Positions 37,312-46,787 of a DNA stretch of 64,000 nt are shown in pieces. Origin of the DNA: GAS188 sp963713805 (GTDB lineage: Bacteria; Pseudomonadota; Alphaproteobacteria; Rhizobiales; Beijerinckiaceae); assembly GCA_963713805.1 (NCBI GenBank), contig CAVQNF010000026.1:186001-250000 (forward strand), written 5' to 3'. The notes under the pieces were generated by a model, which ran no database searches, was not told where the DNA came from, and saw only the letters and a list, made by a program, of their open reading frames with translations. Every line of letters starts with the position of its first letter. Within the stretch, counting starts at the first letter, position 1. The position numbers and the translations under genes were made by a program.

Positions 37312-37878
37312 CTAGCCCTTTTGCGTCTCCTCGCCATGGCGCAGGATGAGCGGCGTCTGCGCGAGCGCGAAGACGAGCGTGAGCGGCATCGTGCCGAACA
37401 CCTTGAAATTCACCCAGGTATCCGTCGAGAAATTGCGCCATACGATCTCGTTCAAAGCAGCGAGCGCGAAGAAGAAGATCGCCCAGCGCAAGGTGAGCTT
37501 GCGCCAGCCGGCGGGCGTCAGCGTCAAGACCTGGTCGAGCACGAGGGGCAAGATCGGCTTGCCGAAGGCGAGACCTAAGATGAGCACCGCGCCGAACAGG
37601 CTGTTCACGATCGTCGGCTTCATCTTGATGAAGAGATCGTCGTGCAGCGCCAGGGTGAGGCCGCCGAAGATGAGGACGACCACGGTCGAGACGAGCAGCA
37701 TGATCGGCAAGCTGCGCGTCAGCGCATAATAGATCGCCAGCGCGACGAGGGTCGCCCCCATGAAGATGCCGGTCGCCGAGAAGATGCCGAGGCGGCTATT
37801 GGCGATGAAGAACAGGGCGAGCGGCGCGAATTCGAGCGCGAGCTTGACAAGAGGATGGATGGGCTTCGAGGTCGCCAT
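37312..37878 (-). CDS. yciB: YciB family inner-membrane (septation) protein
   Basis: Starting at the ATG at 37878 the protein has 188 residues with five or six hydrophobic segments and the family blocks 'LALEFAPLALFFIANSRLGI', 'KPTIVNSLFGAVLILGLAFG' and 'LNEIVWRNFSTDTWVNFKVF'. YciB is an intracellular-septation/cell-envelope protein, with a role in envelope integrity in enterobacteria. Upstream in-frame codons are not family-like and are left out. It is the only gene between the RraA-like gene and tam on this strand. Confidence 0.93.
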   Translation of the reverse strand: MATSKPIHPLVKLALEFAPLALFFIANSRLGIFSATGIFMGATLVALAIYYALTRSLPIMLLVSTVVVLIFGGLTLALHDDLFIKMKPTIVNSLFGAVLILGLAFGKPILPLVLDQVLTLTPAGWRKLTLRWAIFFFALAALNEIVWRNFSTDTWVNFKVFGTMPLTLVFALAQTPLILRHGEETQKG

Positions 37879-38122
37879 GAGCGCCTTTCGCATGAAACGG
37901 GGCCTGGGGAAAGGCGGCCTCTTCATCGCGTCGGTTGCCGGGCTGCCTGCCCTCTCCGTTCCGGACGACCGCACGGCCAAAATCAGCCACGGCTCCCGCC
38001 CGGCTACGCGCGCCAAGATTGAGGAAGGGCGATTTCGCCTTGCAAGCCCCACAAACGGCGCCTCTCCAGGGTCCACCCACGGGGACGGGGGAGGGCCGGA
38101 ATTCCCTTCTTGACCTGCGCAC

Positions 38123-38896
38123 TCACGACCGTTTCGCCACGATGAAGAGTCGCGGAAAGCGCAACAGCACCTTGCCGTCGACGCGAGGAGTGTAGACCTT
38201 CGCGAGACGGGCCCGGTAATCCTCGAGGAAGGCTCGATGCTCCTGCGGCTCGAGGGCATCGAGGAAGGGGCGAAGCCCCGTGCTCCTCACCCAGTCGACG
38301 ATCGCATGATCGCCGTCGAGCACGTGATGATAGATGGTGTGCCAGATGTCGACGCTCGCCGAAAGCGGCTTCAGGAGATCGTAATAACACGCGGGCTCGG
38401 GCATCCGCCCGCGAGCCGCGACGGCCTTCGCCATCCTCGCGGCCCAAGGTCCCACGGATGCCGCCTCGCGCATCAACGCGTGGCTCGGCTCGTCGAGATT
38501 GTCCGGCATCTGCACGGCGAGCACCGCGCCGCTCCCGAGGCTGCCGAGGAGCCGCTTCAGCACGGCGGGATGGTCCGGCACCCATTGGAAAACGGCATTG
38601 GCGAAGAGAAGGTCCGCCGCCCCCTCGGGCATCCAGACCGAAAGATCGCCTTCGATGAAGCGCGTGCCGGGCAGGCGACGCCGTGCGTCGTCGAGCATCG
38701 CGGGCGAGGAATCGACGCCGATGACGTTCGCCTGCGGAAAGCGCTCGACGAGGAGCTCGGTCGAATTGCCGGGGCCGCAGCCGAGGTCATAGGCGAGCTT
38801 CGCGTCTTGCAGCGGCACGCGCGCCAGGAGCTCGCGCGAAGGGCGCGTGCGGTCATCCTCGAAGCGCCTGTATCGCGCCGCGTCCCAATCGGCCAT
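38123..38896 (-). CDS. tam: trans-aconitate 2-methyltransferase
   Basis: The 257-residue SAM-dependent methyltransferase matches Tam throughout: it starts 'MADWDAARYRRFEDDRTRPS', has motif I 'LAYDLGCGPGNSTELL' and the 'MLDDARRRLPGTRFIEGDL' and 'FANAVFQWVPDHPAVL' blocks. The enzyme monomethylates trans-aconitate, an inhibitory isomer formed from cis-aconitate, in the cytoplasm. It stands alone on the minus strand, 104 bp from acs. Confidence 0.94.
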   Translation of the reverse strand: MADWDAARYRRFEDDRTRPSRELLARVPLQDAKLAYDLGCGPGNSTELLVERFPQANVIGVDSSPAMLDDARRRLPGTRFIEGDLSVWMPEGAADLLFANAVFQWVPDHPAVLKRLLGSLGSGAVLAVQMPDNLDEPSHALMREAASVGPWAARMAKAVAARGRMPEPACYYDLLKPLSASVDIWHTIYHHVLDGDHAIVDWVRSTGLRPFLDALEPQEHRAFLEDYRARLAKVYTPRVDGKVLLRFPRLFIVAKRS

Positions 38897-39000
38897 TCAG
38901 CCCCCTTCGCGCAGCCGCAGCTGAATTCGCACCGGTGACATCCCCAAAGCGCAAGGGACGGCGGCGCAAGGACGAAACGCCAAGCCTGAGAGCGTGGCGC

Positions 39001-40944
<1,944 letters not shown>

Positions 40945-41105
40945 GTCATCCTCCCTACGCACCGCCGCGCAGACGACCATCGATATTCGCGTCATTATCG
41001 GGCGGCTCGCAAAGGACGCAAGGCTCAAGACGGCAATCCAATGCACTTGAGATGACATCGCAATCGGGGGCATTTGCCAGCTTGAGATTTTCGCAGAACA
41101 TCCTT

Positions 41106-41119
41106 ATTATATTGATAAT
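41106..41119. promoter_or_regulatory. AT-rich palindrome upstream of the Phd/MazF pair
   Basis: attat (41106-41110) and ataat (41115-41119) flank attg, about 25 bp before the antitoxin start. This is a plausible autorepression operator of a Phd-type antitoxin, and its AT-rich DNA contrasts with the surroundings. Confidence 0.4.
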
Positions 41120-41143
41120 CCGTATAACCCTTCGAGATTGAAT

Positions 41144-41398
41144 ATGACCCGGACCACGGCGGTCGAATTCCAACGGAAATTCGGCGAATTCCAACATCAG
41201 GCGCGACGCGAACCGGTGGAGATCACCCGCCACGGAAGGCGCGAATGGGTGCTGATGTCAGCCGATCATTTTGATTGGTTGACGGCGGCCTCGCGGCGGA
41301 GCTTCCGAACAATCGATGCCACCCCGGCGGTCGTCGATGCGGTCCGGCGCAGCGAAATGGAGCCCGAGCACAGGCATCTCGACGATTTGCTGAAGTGA
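41144..41398 (+). CDS. Phd/YefM-type antitoxin
   Basis: An 84-residue protein (ATG at 41144; a TTG two codons upstream is possible) with the Phd/YefM N-terminal DNA-binding fold: 'TTAVEFQRKFGEFQHQARRE' followed by 'PVEITRHGRREWVLMSADHF'. The C-terminal tail (RRSEMEPEHRHLDDLLK) is the usual toxin-binding segment. It ends nine bases before a MazF/PemK-like gene, so the two form a type II toxin-antitoxin module. Phd-type antitoxin with a MazF-fold toxin is a less common but known pairing. Confidence 0.88.
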   Translation: MTRTTAVEFQRKFGEFQHQARREPVEITRHGRREWVLMSADHFDWLTAASRRSFRTIDATPAVVDAVRRSEMEPEHRHLDDLLK

Positions 41399-41407
41399 GG
41401 CTTCCGG

Positions 41408-41825
41408 GTGCTGCCAGAGCCGAAGCCCGGATTGGTCATCCGCTATGACTATTTGTGGACCCACGAGGCTGCGACCGGCCGGGAGCAAGGCAAGGATCGC
41501 CCGGCCTGCCTCGTCGCGGCGACCGATGCTATCGCCAATCCAAGGTTCGTCGTCATCCTCGCCATTACGCACACGCCACCCGTCGGAGATACGATCGGGG
41601 TCGAGATTCCCCAAAGAGCGCGCCAAGCCATTGGCCTCGATGACGCGCCCTCATGGGTGATCGTCTCCGAGCACAATGTCGAACGTCTGGCCGAATGGCG
41701 GTCTTTCGCCCGGGCCGGGCCGGGCGGGCGTTTTCAGCTACGGTTTCCTTCCCCCTGGATTGTTCGCACGCATCAAGGAGAAATTCCTCGAGCTTGGCCA
41801 GAAGGCTGGCCATGTCCAAAGGTGA
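41408..41825 (+). CDS. MazF/PemK-like toxin (endoribonuclease fold), C-terminal frameshift
   Basis: From the GTG at 41408 the protein begins 'PEPKPGLVIRYDYLWTHEAA' and continues with 'GKDRPACLVAATDAIANPRF', the MazF-type core with the conserved Arg-Pro. An extra G in the GGG run near 41730 sends the simple frame to a stop at 41896. Correcting it gives a natural end 'FSYGFLPPGLFARIKEKFLE' and a stop at 41823-41825. MazF toxins cleave single-stranded RNA and are held inactive by the antitoxin. Activity of the shifted product is doubtful. Confidence 0.82.
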
Positions 41826-41861
41826 CGCGATCGGTATTCCGTCCGACGGATGTGGACCCTA

Positions 41862-42671
41862 TCAGGGCTCGGCATCCCATTGAGCCTCGATGGTGACGGA
41901 GACGCTTTGTGCGATCCCGTTGAGGTTGGCGGGCGTCGAATATGACTTGAAGATCTCGGCGAGCAAATATTGCGCAGGTGCGTCGTGGACGAATCGCACC
42001 GGGCCGAGCTTGAGATGCGCCCGCTGCGCCTCGAGACGGGCGATGTGCTCGGCATTGTCGAAGGCTTTTTGCCGCGCCTCGTCGATGAATTTTTCCGGAT
42101 CCGCGACAATGAATGTCGTCGTCGGCACCTGATTATCGGCATTGTCGGCAATGTGATCGGTCAAGGTCCCGAGATTCGCGAGATCCCGCGTCTTGATCGT
42201 CACCGTGGCCGAGCTGCGAAAGCCGTCCCTCTTCGGCGGTGTCGGAACCACTGGGTGCGCGGGTGGCGTGGGAACGGGAGCGCCGGTATTCGTGACCGGC
42301 TGCGACTGGACGGCGACTGGGGGTACTCCGAGCGCGGCGAAAGGGGCTGGCGGGACGAAACGAGCGGTGAGCTGCGCCGGCGCCATGGTGATGGCGCCAT
42401 CCGCGATCCCGGCCGCATGAAGCGTATCCACGAGACGCTTCAGCTTCACCCTTTGGGCGTCCATCGCGTCCTGCGCGAAGCTGCCCTCCGCCGTGACGGC
42501 GACCGTGAGCTGCGCCGTGTCCACTTCCGCCGAAACGGTCCCTCTGCCGACCGCCGTGATCGTGCGGCCTGAGAGCTGAGCGGGCGCGGGCTCGTCGGCC
42601 AATGCGAATCGGCCAGCAACGCAGGCAACGGCCAGGAGCAACGTTGCGAGGAGATTTTTGGGGCGAATCAA
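41862..42671 (-). CDS. exported SIMPL-domain (DUF541) protein
   Basis: The likely start is a TTG at 42671, which has GGAGG six bases upstream; this yields a signal peptide (KNLLATLLLAVACVAGRFAL) and a 269-residue protein. SIMPL hallmarks are 'GRTITAVGRGTVSAEVDTAQ', 'VDTLHAAGIADGAITMAPAQ' and 'SVSVTIEAQWDAE' near the C-terminus. SIMPL proteins are periplasmic or outer-membrane proteins of uncertain role. A Pro-rich insert (PVPTPPAHPVVPTPP) breaks the domain near its middle. Confidence 0.86.
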   Translation of the reverse strand: MIRPKNLLATLLLAVACVAGRFALADEPAPAQLSGRTITAVGRGTVSAEVDTAQLTVAVTAEGSFAQDAMDAQRVKLKRLVDTLHAAGIADGAITMAPAQLTARFVPPAPFAALGVPPVAVQSQPVTNTGAPVPTPPAHPVVPTPPKRDGFRSSATVTIKTRDLANLGTLTDHIADNADNQVPTTTFIVADPEKFIDEARQKAFDNAEHIARLEAQRAHLKLGPVRFVHDAPAQYLLAEIFKSYSTPANLNGIAQSVSVTIEAQWDAEP

Positions 42672-42813
42672 GCAGGCCTCCGCACGCTGGGTTTGTTCGA
42701 GGCCGCGCGGATTTGCTCGACCCTGGGGCGCGACTCTCCTAGCTGAGGACAGGCTGGCGATACACCGGCGGGAAGATCGATCGCGGTAATTTGAAGAGCC
42801 TCGCCAGACGGGA

Positions 42814-42849
42814 GTTATTATAAATGTATGGCATTTGCATATATGAACC
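42814..42849 (+). promoter_or_regulatory. AT-rich promoter/operator of brnTA copy A
   Basis: A 36-bp AT-rich block (gttattataaatgtatgg...) lies 22 bp before brnT. It is identical in copy B at 43765-43800. It includes near-palindromic tgtatggcatttgcatata, which may be the BrnA binding site. Confidence 0.5.
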
Positions 42850-42870
42850 TCTACATGAGAGCGGCGCGAT

Positions 42871-43179
42871 ATGGAATTTGACGGCTTCGATTGGGACTGG
42901 GGCAACCGGGAGAAATGTCAGAAGCACGGCGTTTCCATCCGCCAAATCGAAGAGCTGTTCCGAGGCTTCGTGTTGGTTGGGCCTGATGCCCGGCACTCGG
43001 CGGCTGAAGAGCGCTTTCGCGCTATCGGAAGGACCGCCGATCGGCGTGGCATCTTTGTCGCCTTCACTTGGCGCCTGCGGGGCAAGCAGCGGCTGATCCG
43101 CCCCGTGAGCGCCTGCTACATGCATCAGAAGGAGGTCGCAGCCTATGAAGAAAAAATTTCCCGTTCTGAGAACGGATGA
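42871..43179 (+). CDS. brnT: BrnT family toxin, duplicate A, with Arg-to-Cys change in the SAR motif
   Basis: A 102-residue RelE-fold BrnT. The first 22 residues (MEFDGFDWDWGNREKCQKHG) match copy B except for Trp10. After that the two diverge. Family landmarks are the 'AEERFRAIGRT' stretch and the C-terminal 'RPVSACYMHQKEVAAYE'; most relatives, and copy B, have Arg where this copy has Cys (SAR in copy B). The leader GCGGCGCGAT is a poorer ribosome-binding site than in copy B. It overlaps brnA by 35 bp. BrnT is a ribosome-independent RNase in its family; loss of that Arg could weaken it, which is an inference. Confidence 0.88.
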   Translation: MEFDGFDWDWGNREKCQKHGVSIRQIEELFRGFVLVGPDARHSAAEERFRAIGRTADRRGIFVAFTWRLRGKQRLIRPVSACYMHQKEVAAYEEKISRSENG

Positions 43180-43417
43180 GGAAGCCGAGCACTTCGTCGC
43201 AACTGCCGACCTTACCGAATACGACTTATCGGACATGGTGCCGATGCGGTTCGAGCTCCGCCCCAAGGACAAATCGGTGAGCTTGCGGCTGCCCGAGAAG
43301 CTGCTCACGGCCGTGCGAAGCCGGGCGAAGCGCGCGGGCATTCCCTATCAGCGCTTCATCCGCATGGCGCTCGAGCAGGCGGTGCAAGAGCCGATGCGGA
43401 AAGGCCGCGCCGGATAG
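43145..43417 (+). CDS. brnA: BrnA family antitoxin, duplicate A
   Basis: The 90-residue protein starts at an ATG preceded by AGAAGGAGG inside brnT. The variable N-terminal 33 residues (MKKKFPVLRTDEEAEHFVAT...) presumably contact the toxin. The C-terminal ribbon-helix-helix (KSVSLRLPEKLLTAVRSRAK, GIPYQRFIRMALEQAV) binds DNA and differs from copy B at a single residue (Met/Ile). Both copies could therefore bind both identical promoters. Confidence 0.92.
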   Translation: MKKKFPVLRTDEEAEHFVATADLTEYDLSDMVPMRFELRPKDKSVSLRLPEKLLTAVRSRAKRAGIPYQRFIRMALEQAVQEPMRKGRAG

Positions 43418-43465
43418 GGGGCGGGCCCGCTCTCGTCCGGAAAACCTCCCGCGTTTCGGCGGCGC

Positions 43466-43680
43466 TCAGACGCCGAAAGCGCCGATGATCAAGCCCTCCA
43501 CGACGAGGACGCCGAGCCAATGCGTGGAATCGATCGCGGTGAGCGCGAGCTTGCGGCCCGCATACGCATTATTGACCGCGATCGTCGTCAGCACGAAGCC
43601 GAGCCACAGGAAGAACGCCGCGATGGCGCCATTGATCACCGTCACCTGACCTACCCCGAGATGGCCGAGAACGCCGGCGA
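43466..43680 (-). pseudogene. truncated DUF1761 remnant
   Basis: The 3' part of a DUF1761 gene (about 71 codons, ending LTAIDSTHWLGVLVVEGLII GAFGV as in the full copy) is cut at 43680 by the duplication junction. The full copy is at 44420-44842. About 12 substitutions separate the two, so the duplication is not brand new. Confidence 0.85.
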
Positions 43681-43764
43681 GCGACTCTCCTAGCTGAGGA
43701 CAGGCTGGCGATACACCGGCGGGAAGATCGATCGCGGTAATTTGAAGAGCCTCGCCAGACGGGA

Positions 43765-43800
43765 GTTATTATAAATGTATGGCATTTGCATATATGAACC
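43765..43800 (+). promoter_or_regulatory. AT-rich promoter/operator of brnTA copy B
   Basis: This block is identical over its full length to the one at 42814-42849. It lies 22 bp before the copy B brnT start. Confidence 0.5.
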
Positions 43801-43821
43801 TCTACATGAGAGCGGGGAGAT

Positions 43822-44121
43822 ATGGAATTTGACGGCTTCGATTGGGACTTGGGCAACCGGGAGAAATGTCAGAAGCACGGCGTTTCGCTATCGGAAATCG
43901 AAAGCGTATTTGCTCGTCCCGTGATAATTCTACCGGACAAGGAGAACCTCCAGGACGAACGGCGCTTTCGAGCCATTGGATCGACCCTGCACGGGCGTAG
44001 AGCATTCGTCGTGTTCACTTGGCGTAGCGGTCCGATCGGCAAGCTGCTGCGCCCCATCAGCGCCCGTTACATGCATCGCGAGGAGGTCGCGGATTATGAA
44101 AAAGCCTATCCCCACATTTAA
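43822..44121 (+). CDS. brnT: BrnT family toxin, duplicate B
   Basis: A 99-residue BrnT with the family landmarks 'ERRFRAIGSTLHGRRAFVVF' and 'LLRPISARYMHREEVADYEK', including the Arg of the SAR motif. From residue 23 on, it shares only about half its residues with copy A. The start is preceded by GGGGAGA, a better ribosome-binding site than in copy A. It overlaps brnA B by 26 bp. This is the more likely active toxin. Confidence 0.92.
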   Translation: MEFDGFDWDLGNREKCQKHGVSLSEIESVFARPVIILPDKENLQDERRFRAIGSTLHGRRAFVVFTWRSGPIGKLLRPISARYMHREEVADYEKAYPHI

Positions 44122-44368
44122 AACAGACAAGGAAGCGGAGGATTTCGTCGCGACCGCCGACCTCACGGAATACGATCTTTCCGGAGGCCGGCTCATGCGG
44201 TTCGAGCTCCGCCCCAAGGACAAATCGGTGAGCTTGCGGCTGCCCGAGAAGCTGCTCACGGCCGTGCGAAGCCGGGCGAAGCGCGCGGGCATTCCCTATC
44301 AGCGCTTCATCCGCATGGCGCTCGAGCAGGCGGTGCAAGAGCCGATCCGGAAAGGCCGCGCCGGATAG
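44096..44368 (+). CDS. brnA: BrnA family antitoxin, duplicate B
   Basis: The 90-residue antitoxin starts at an ATG preceded by GAGGAGG, inside brnT. Its N-terminus (MKKPIPTFKTDKEAEDFVAT) differs from copy A, while the ribbon-helix-helix part from about residue 34 on is identical apart from Ile84 for Met. Each antitoxin may be tuned to its own toxin while sharing the operator. Confidence 0.92.
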   Translation: MKKPIPTFKTDKEAEDFVATADLTEYDLSGGRLMRFELRPKDKSVSLRLPEKLLTAVRSRAKRAGIPYQRFIRMALEQAVQEPIRKGRAG

Positions 44369-44419
44369 GGGGCGGGCCCGCTCTCGCCTGGAAAACCGCC
44401 TCCCGCGTTTCGGCGGCGC

Positions 44420-44842
44420 TCAGACGCCGAAGGCGCCGATGATCAAGCCCTCCACGACGAGCACGCCGAGCCAATGGACGGAATCGATCGCGGTGAGCGC
44501 GAGCTTGCGGCCCGCATACGCATTATTGACCGCGATCGTCGTCACCACGAAGCCGAGCCAGAGGAAGAACGCCGAGATGGCGCCGTTGATCACCGTCACC
44601 TGACCGAGTCCGAGATGGCCGAGAACGCCCGCGAGCGCCCAGGCCATGACAATCTCGGCCACGAAGGTGAGGATGAAGGGGAAGGGCGACATCTTGCCGT
44701 CCGGCCCCTTGAGCCCGGTCTCCGTCGTACCGAGAGCGGCCGTCCAGCTTTTGCCGAGGACGCCGTAATAGGCCGAGCCGAACGCGAAGGCGCCGAGCGC
44801 CGCCACGACGACCGCGATATAGTTGAGGCCGGCGAAGACCAT
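44420..44842 (-). CDS. DUF1761 membrane protein
   Basis: A 140-residue inner-membrane protein with four hydrophobic helices and the family blocks 'ALGAFAFGSAYYGVLGKSWT', 'FVAEIVMAWALAGVLGHLGL' and 'AINNAYAGRKLALTAIDS'-like C-terminal region. No function is known. It converges with brnTA copy B; its 3' half was duplicated with brnTA, giving the remnant at 43466-43680. Confidence 0.9.
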   Translation of the reverse strand: MVFAGLNYIAVVVAALGAFAFGSAYYGVLGKSWTAALGTTETGLKGPDGKMSPFPFILTFVAEIVMAWALAGVLGHLGLGQVTVINGAISAFFLWLGFVVTTIAVNNAYAGRKLALTAIDSVHWLGVLVVEGLIIGAFGV

Positions 44843-45232
44843 GATGTTCCTTCCGCGCGGCCTCTTGCCGGCAAGGGTCGGCCGGCCGCTTTGAAAAGCT
44901 TAAGCGCCTATCGAAGAGTTGCCTAGAACGGCGCGTCCCGGCGCGCAACGAAATGCGCAATCACGACTGCGAGATGATCGAAGAGCGGCAGGGAGTGGCT
45001 CGCGTGCACGGCGGCTCGTCTTCCGGTGCGGGGGTTGTCAGTACTACAATCAAGGGCCGCGCCGATGCGGAGGCAGCTGTCCCAAATCGGGTCGATGCCC
45101 AAGGAGGCGCCTGGGCCCTGTAACCTGGAACGATTTTTGCGGTAGGATCGTGCGAAAGGCAGCGAGTGGCGCCTGGCCGTGACGGGCGAGCGATTCGCCT
45201 TCTCCGGCCATGCGCCTTTGTGGAAGCCCGGC
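44843..45232. other. 390-bp gap between DUF1761 and malonyl-CoA decarboxylase, no gene seen
   Basis: The divergent interval presumably holds the promoter of the malonyl-CoA decarboxylase gene. I see no short gene, repeat or clear operator. Confidence 0.4.
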
Positions 45233-46675
45233 ATGAGCGACACCTTCTTCAGCGATCTTCTCGCCAGCATCGCGGATCGCGGCCGCTCTCTCTTGCGGCG
45301 CGGGCGCGGGCCGCAACGGGCCGAGAGCGAGAGCGATCTCGCCGCGCTTTGCGAAGCCCTGCTTTCCGGTCGCGGCGAAGCCTCGGGCGTCGCGCTCGCG
45401 AGCACGATCCTTTCGGGCTACGAGGCGCTCGGGAACGAGGCGCGCCTCGCCTTCCTGCGCCGCCTCGTCGACGAGTTCGGCTACGACCACATCCGGCTGA
45501 CGCTGGCGATCGACGCCTATCGCGCCGCTCCGAACCCGAAGACGGTGCTGGAATTGCATTCGGCCGCCGAACCGCGTCGCCAGGAGCTCATCCGTCGCCT
45601 CAATCTCGCGCCGGGCGGCACGGCGGCGTTGGTGCGCATGCGCGAAGAGCTGCTGCGAGCCAGGAGGGAAGATCGCGGCCTCGACGGCGTCGACCACGAC
45701 TTCGCGCATCTCTTCTCCTCCTGGTTCAATCCCGGCTTTCTGGTGCTGCGGCCGATCGATTGGTCGACGCCCGCCAACATCCTCGAGAAGATCATCCGCT
45801 ACGAAGCCGTGCATGAGATCGGCACCTGGGAAGATTTGCGCGACCGTCTCGAGCCGCCGGACCGGCGCTGCTTCGCCTTTTTCCATCCCCAGCTCGTCGA
45901 CGAGCCGCTGATCTTCGTGGAGGTGGCGCTGACGGCCGGGGTTCCCGGCGCCATCGGCGAGCTTCTCGCGGAAGATCGCGTTCCGATCGCCGCCTCCGAA
46001 GCGACGACCGCCGTCTTCTATTCGATCTCGAATTGCCAGGAAGGATTGCGTGGCATCTCCTTCGGCAATTTCCTGATCAAGCAGGTGGTGGAGGAGCTCA
46101 AACGCGATCTGCCACGGCTCTCGACCTTCGTCACCTTGTCGCCCGCACCCGGCTTCGCGCGCTGGCTCGCCGAGGAGCGCAAGCGCGTGGACGGCTCCGC
46201 CTTGCCGGAGAGCGAGCGCTCAGCGCTCGCCGTGCTCGACCAAGAGGATTGGCTCAAGACCGACTTCCCGGCGGAGGCCCTGCGCGAGGCTCTGCTCGCC
46301 GCCGCCTCGCATTATTTTCTCGAAGCAAAATCCCCGTCGGGCCGCCCGCTCGACGCCGTGGCCCGCTTCCATCTCGGCAACGGGGCGCGGCTCGAGCGCC
46401 TCAATTGGCCGGGTGACACCTCCGAAAGGGGCCTGCGCGAAGCGCATGGCCTGATGGTCAATTATCTCTACAAGCTCGACGACATCGAGACGAACCACGA
46501 GGCCTTCGCGGCGCGCAACGAGGTCGTGGCGTCGAACCAGGTGCGGCGCCTCTTGCGCAAGAGCGGCAACGGGCGCGGCGCGGGACGGCGCAACGCCCAG
46601 CCGCGCGCGGCCGAGAAGGCGCTTCCGAACGAGGCGGCTCCCGCTTCGCGGGAAGAAGGCGCGCGGGACGGGTGA
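45233..46675 (+). CDS. malonyl-CoA decarboxylase
   Basis: From the ATG at 45233, preceded by GGAAG, the protein has 480 residues; an upstream GTG at 45179 is less likely because the family begins near 'FFSDLLASIADRGRSLL'. It shows the helical N-domain and the GNAT-like catalytic domain with 'YSISNCQEGLRGISFGNFLI' and the His in 'ARFHLGNGARLERLNW', which match the catalytic Ser/His regions of MCD. The enzyme converts malonyl-CoA to acetyl-CoA and CO2. With the synthetase that follows it forms a two-gene malonate-use module (MatA/MatB). Confidence 0.94.
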   Translation: MSDTFFSDLLASIADRGRSLLRRGRGPQRAESESDLAALCEALLSGRGEASGVALASTILSGYEALGNEARLAFLRRLVDEFGYDHIRLTLAIDAYRAAPNPKTVLELHSAAEPRRQELIRRLNLAPGGTAALVRMREELLRARREDRGLDGVDHDFAHLFSSWFNPGFLVLRPIDWSTPANILEKIIRYEAVHEIGTWEDLRDRLEPPDRRCFAFFHPQLVDEPLIFVEVALTAGVPGAIGELLAEDRVPIAASEATTAVFYSISNCQEGLRGISFGNFLIKQVVEELKRDLPRLSTFVTLSPAPGFARWLAEERKRVDGSALPESERSALAVLDQEDWLKTDFPAEALREALLAAASHYFLEAKSPSGRPLDAVARFHLGNGARLERLNWPGDTSERGLREAHGLMVNYLYKLDDIETNHEAFAARNEVVASNQVRRLLRKSGNGRGAGRRNAQPRAAEKALPNEAAPASREEGARDG

Positions 46676-46787
46676 AACGCCCCCGGCAAAGACCGATCGA
46701 AGCAGCGGACAGGCATTGAGACGGGACCGATGCTTGCGCTAGATGTTCCGGCCTTTCCGGAATGAGCAGCAGCGAGGCTCGCTTTCG

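Larger units (their letters stand above)
42730..43680. repeat. tandem duplication, copy A (951 bp), with brnTA and a truncated DUF1761 gene
   Basis: The sequence starting gcgactctcctagctgagg at 42730 recurs at 43681. Each copy contains the same AT-rich promoter, a brnT gene, a brnA gene and the convergent 3' part of a DUF1761 gene. Flanking segments are nearly identical between copies, while the middle of brnT and the start of brnA differ strongly. The junction at 43680 cuts DUF1761. Confidence 0.93.
43681..44634. repeat. tandem duplication, copy B (954 bp)
   Basis: Second copy of the unit that begins at 42730. It ends inside the intact DUF1761 gene at a gcgagcg-type microhomology that matches the junction seen at 43680. 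Copy B keeps the complete neighbour, so the original locus was brnTA facing DUF1761. Confidence 0.93.

Noticed and set aside
45179..45232. Longer N-terminus of malonyl-CoA decarboxylase from a GTG at 45179
   Set aside because: The extra 18 residues have no family match, and the ATG at 45233 has a better ribosome-binding site.
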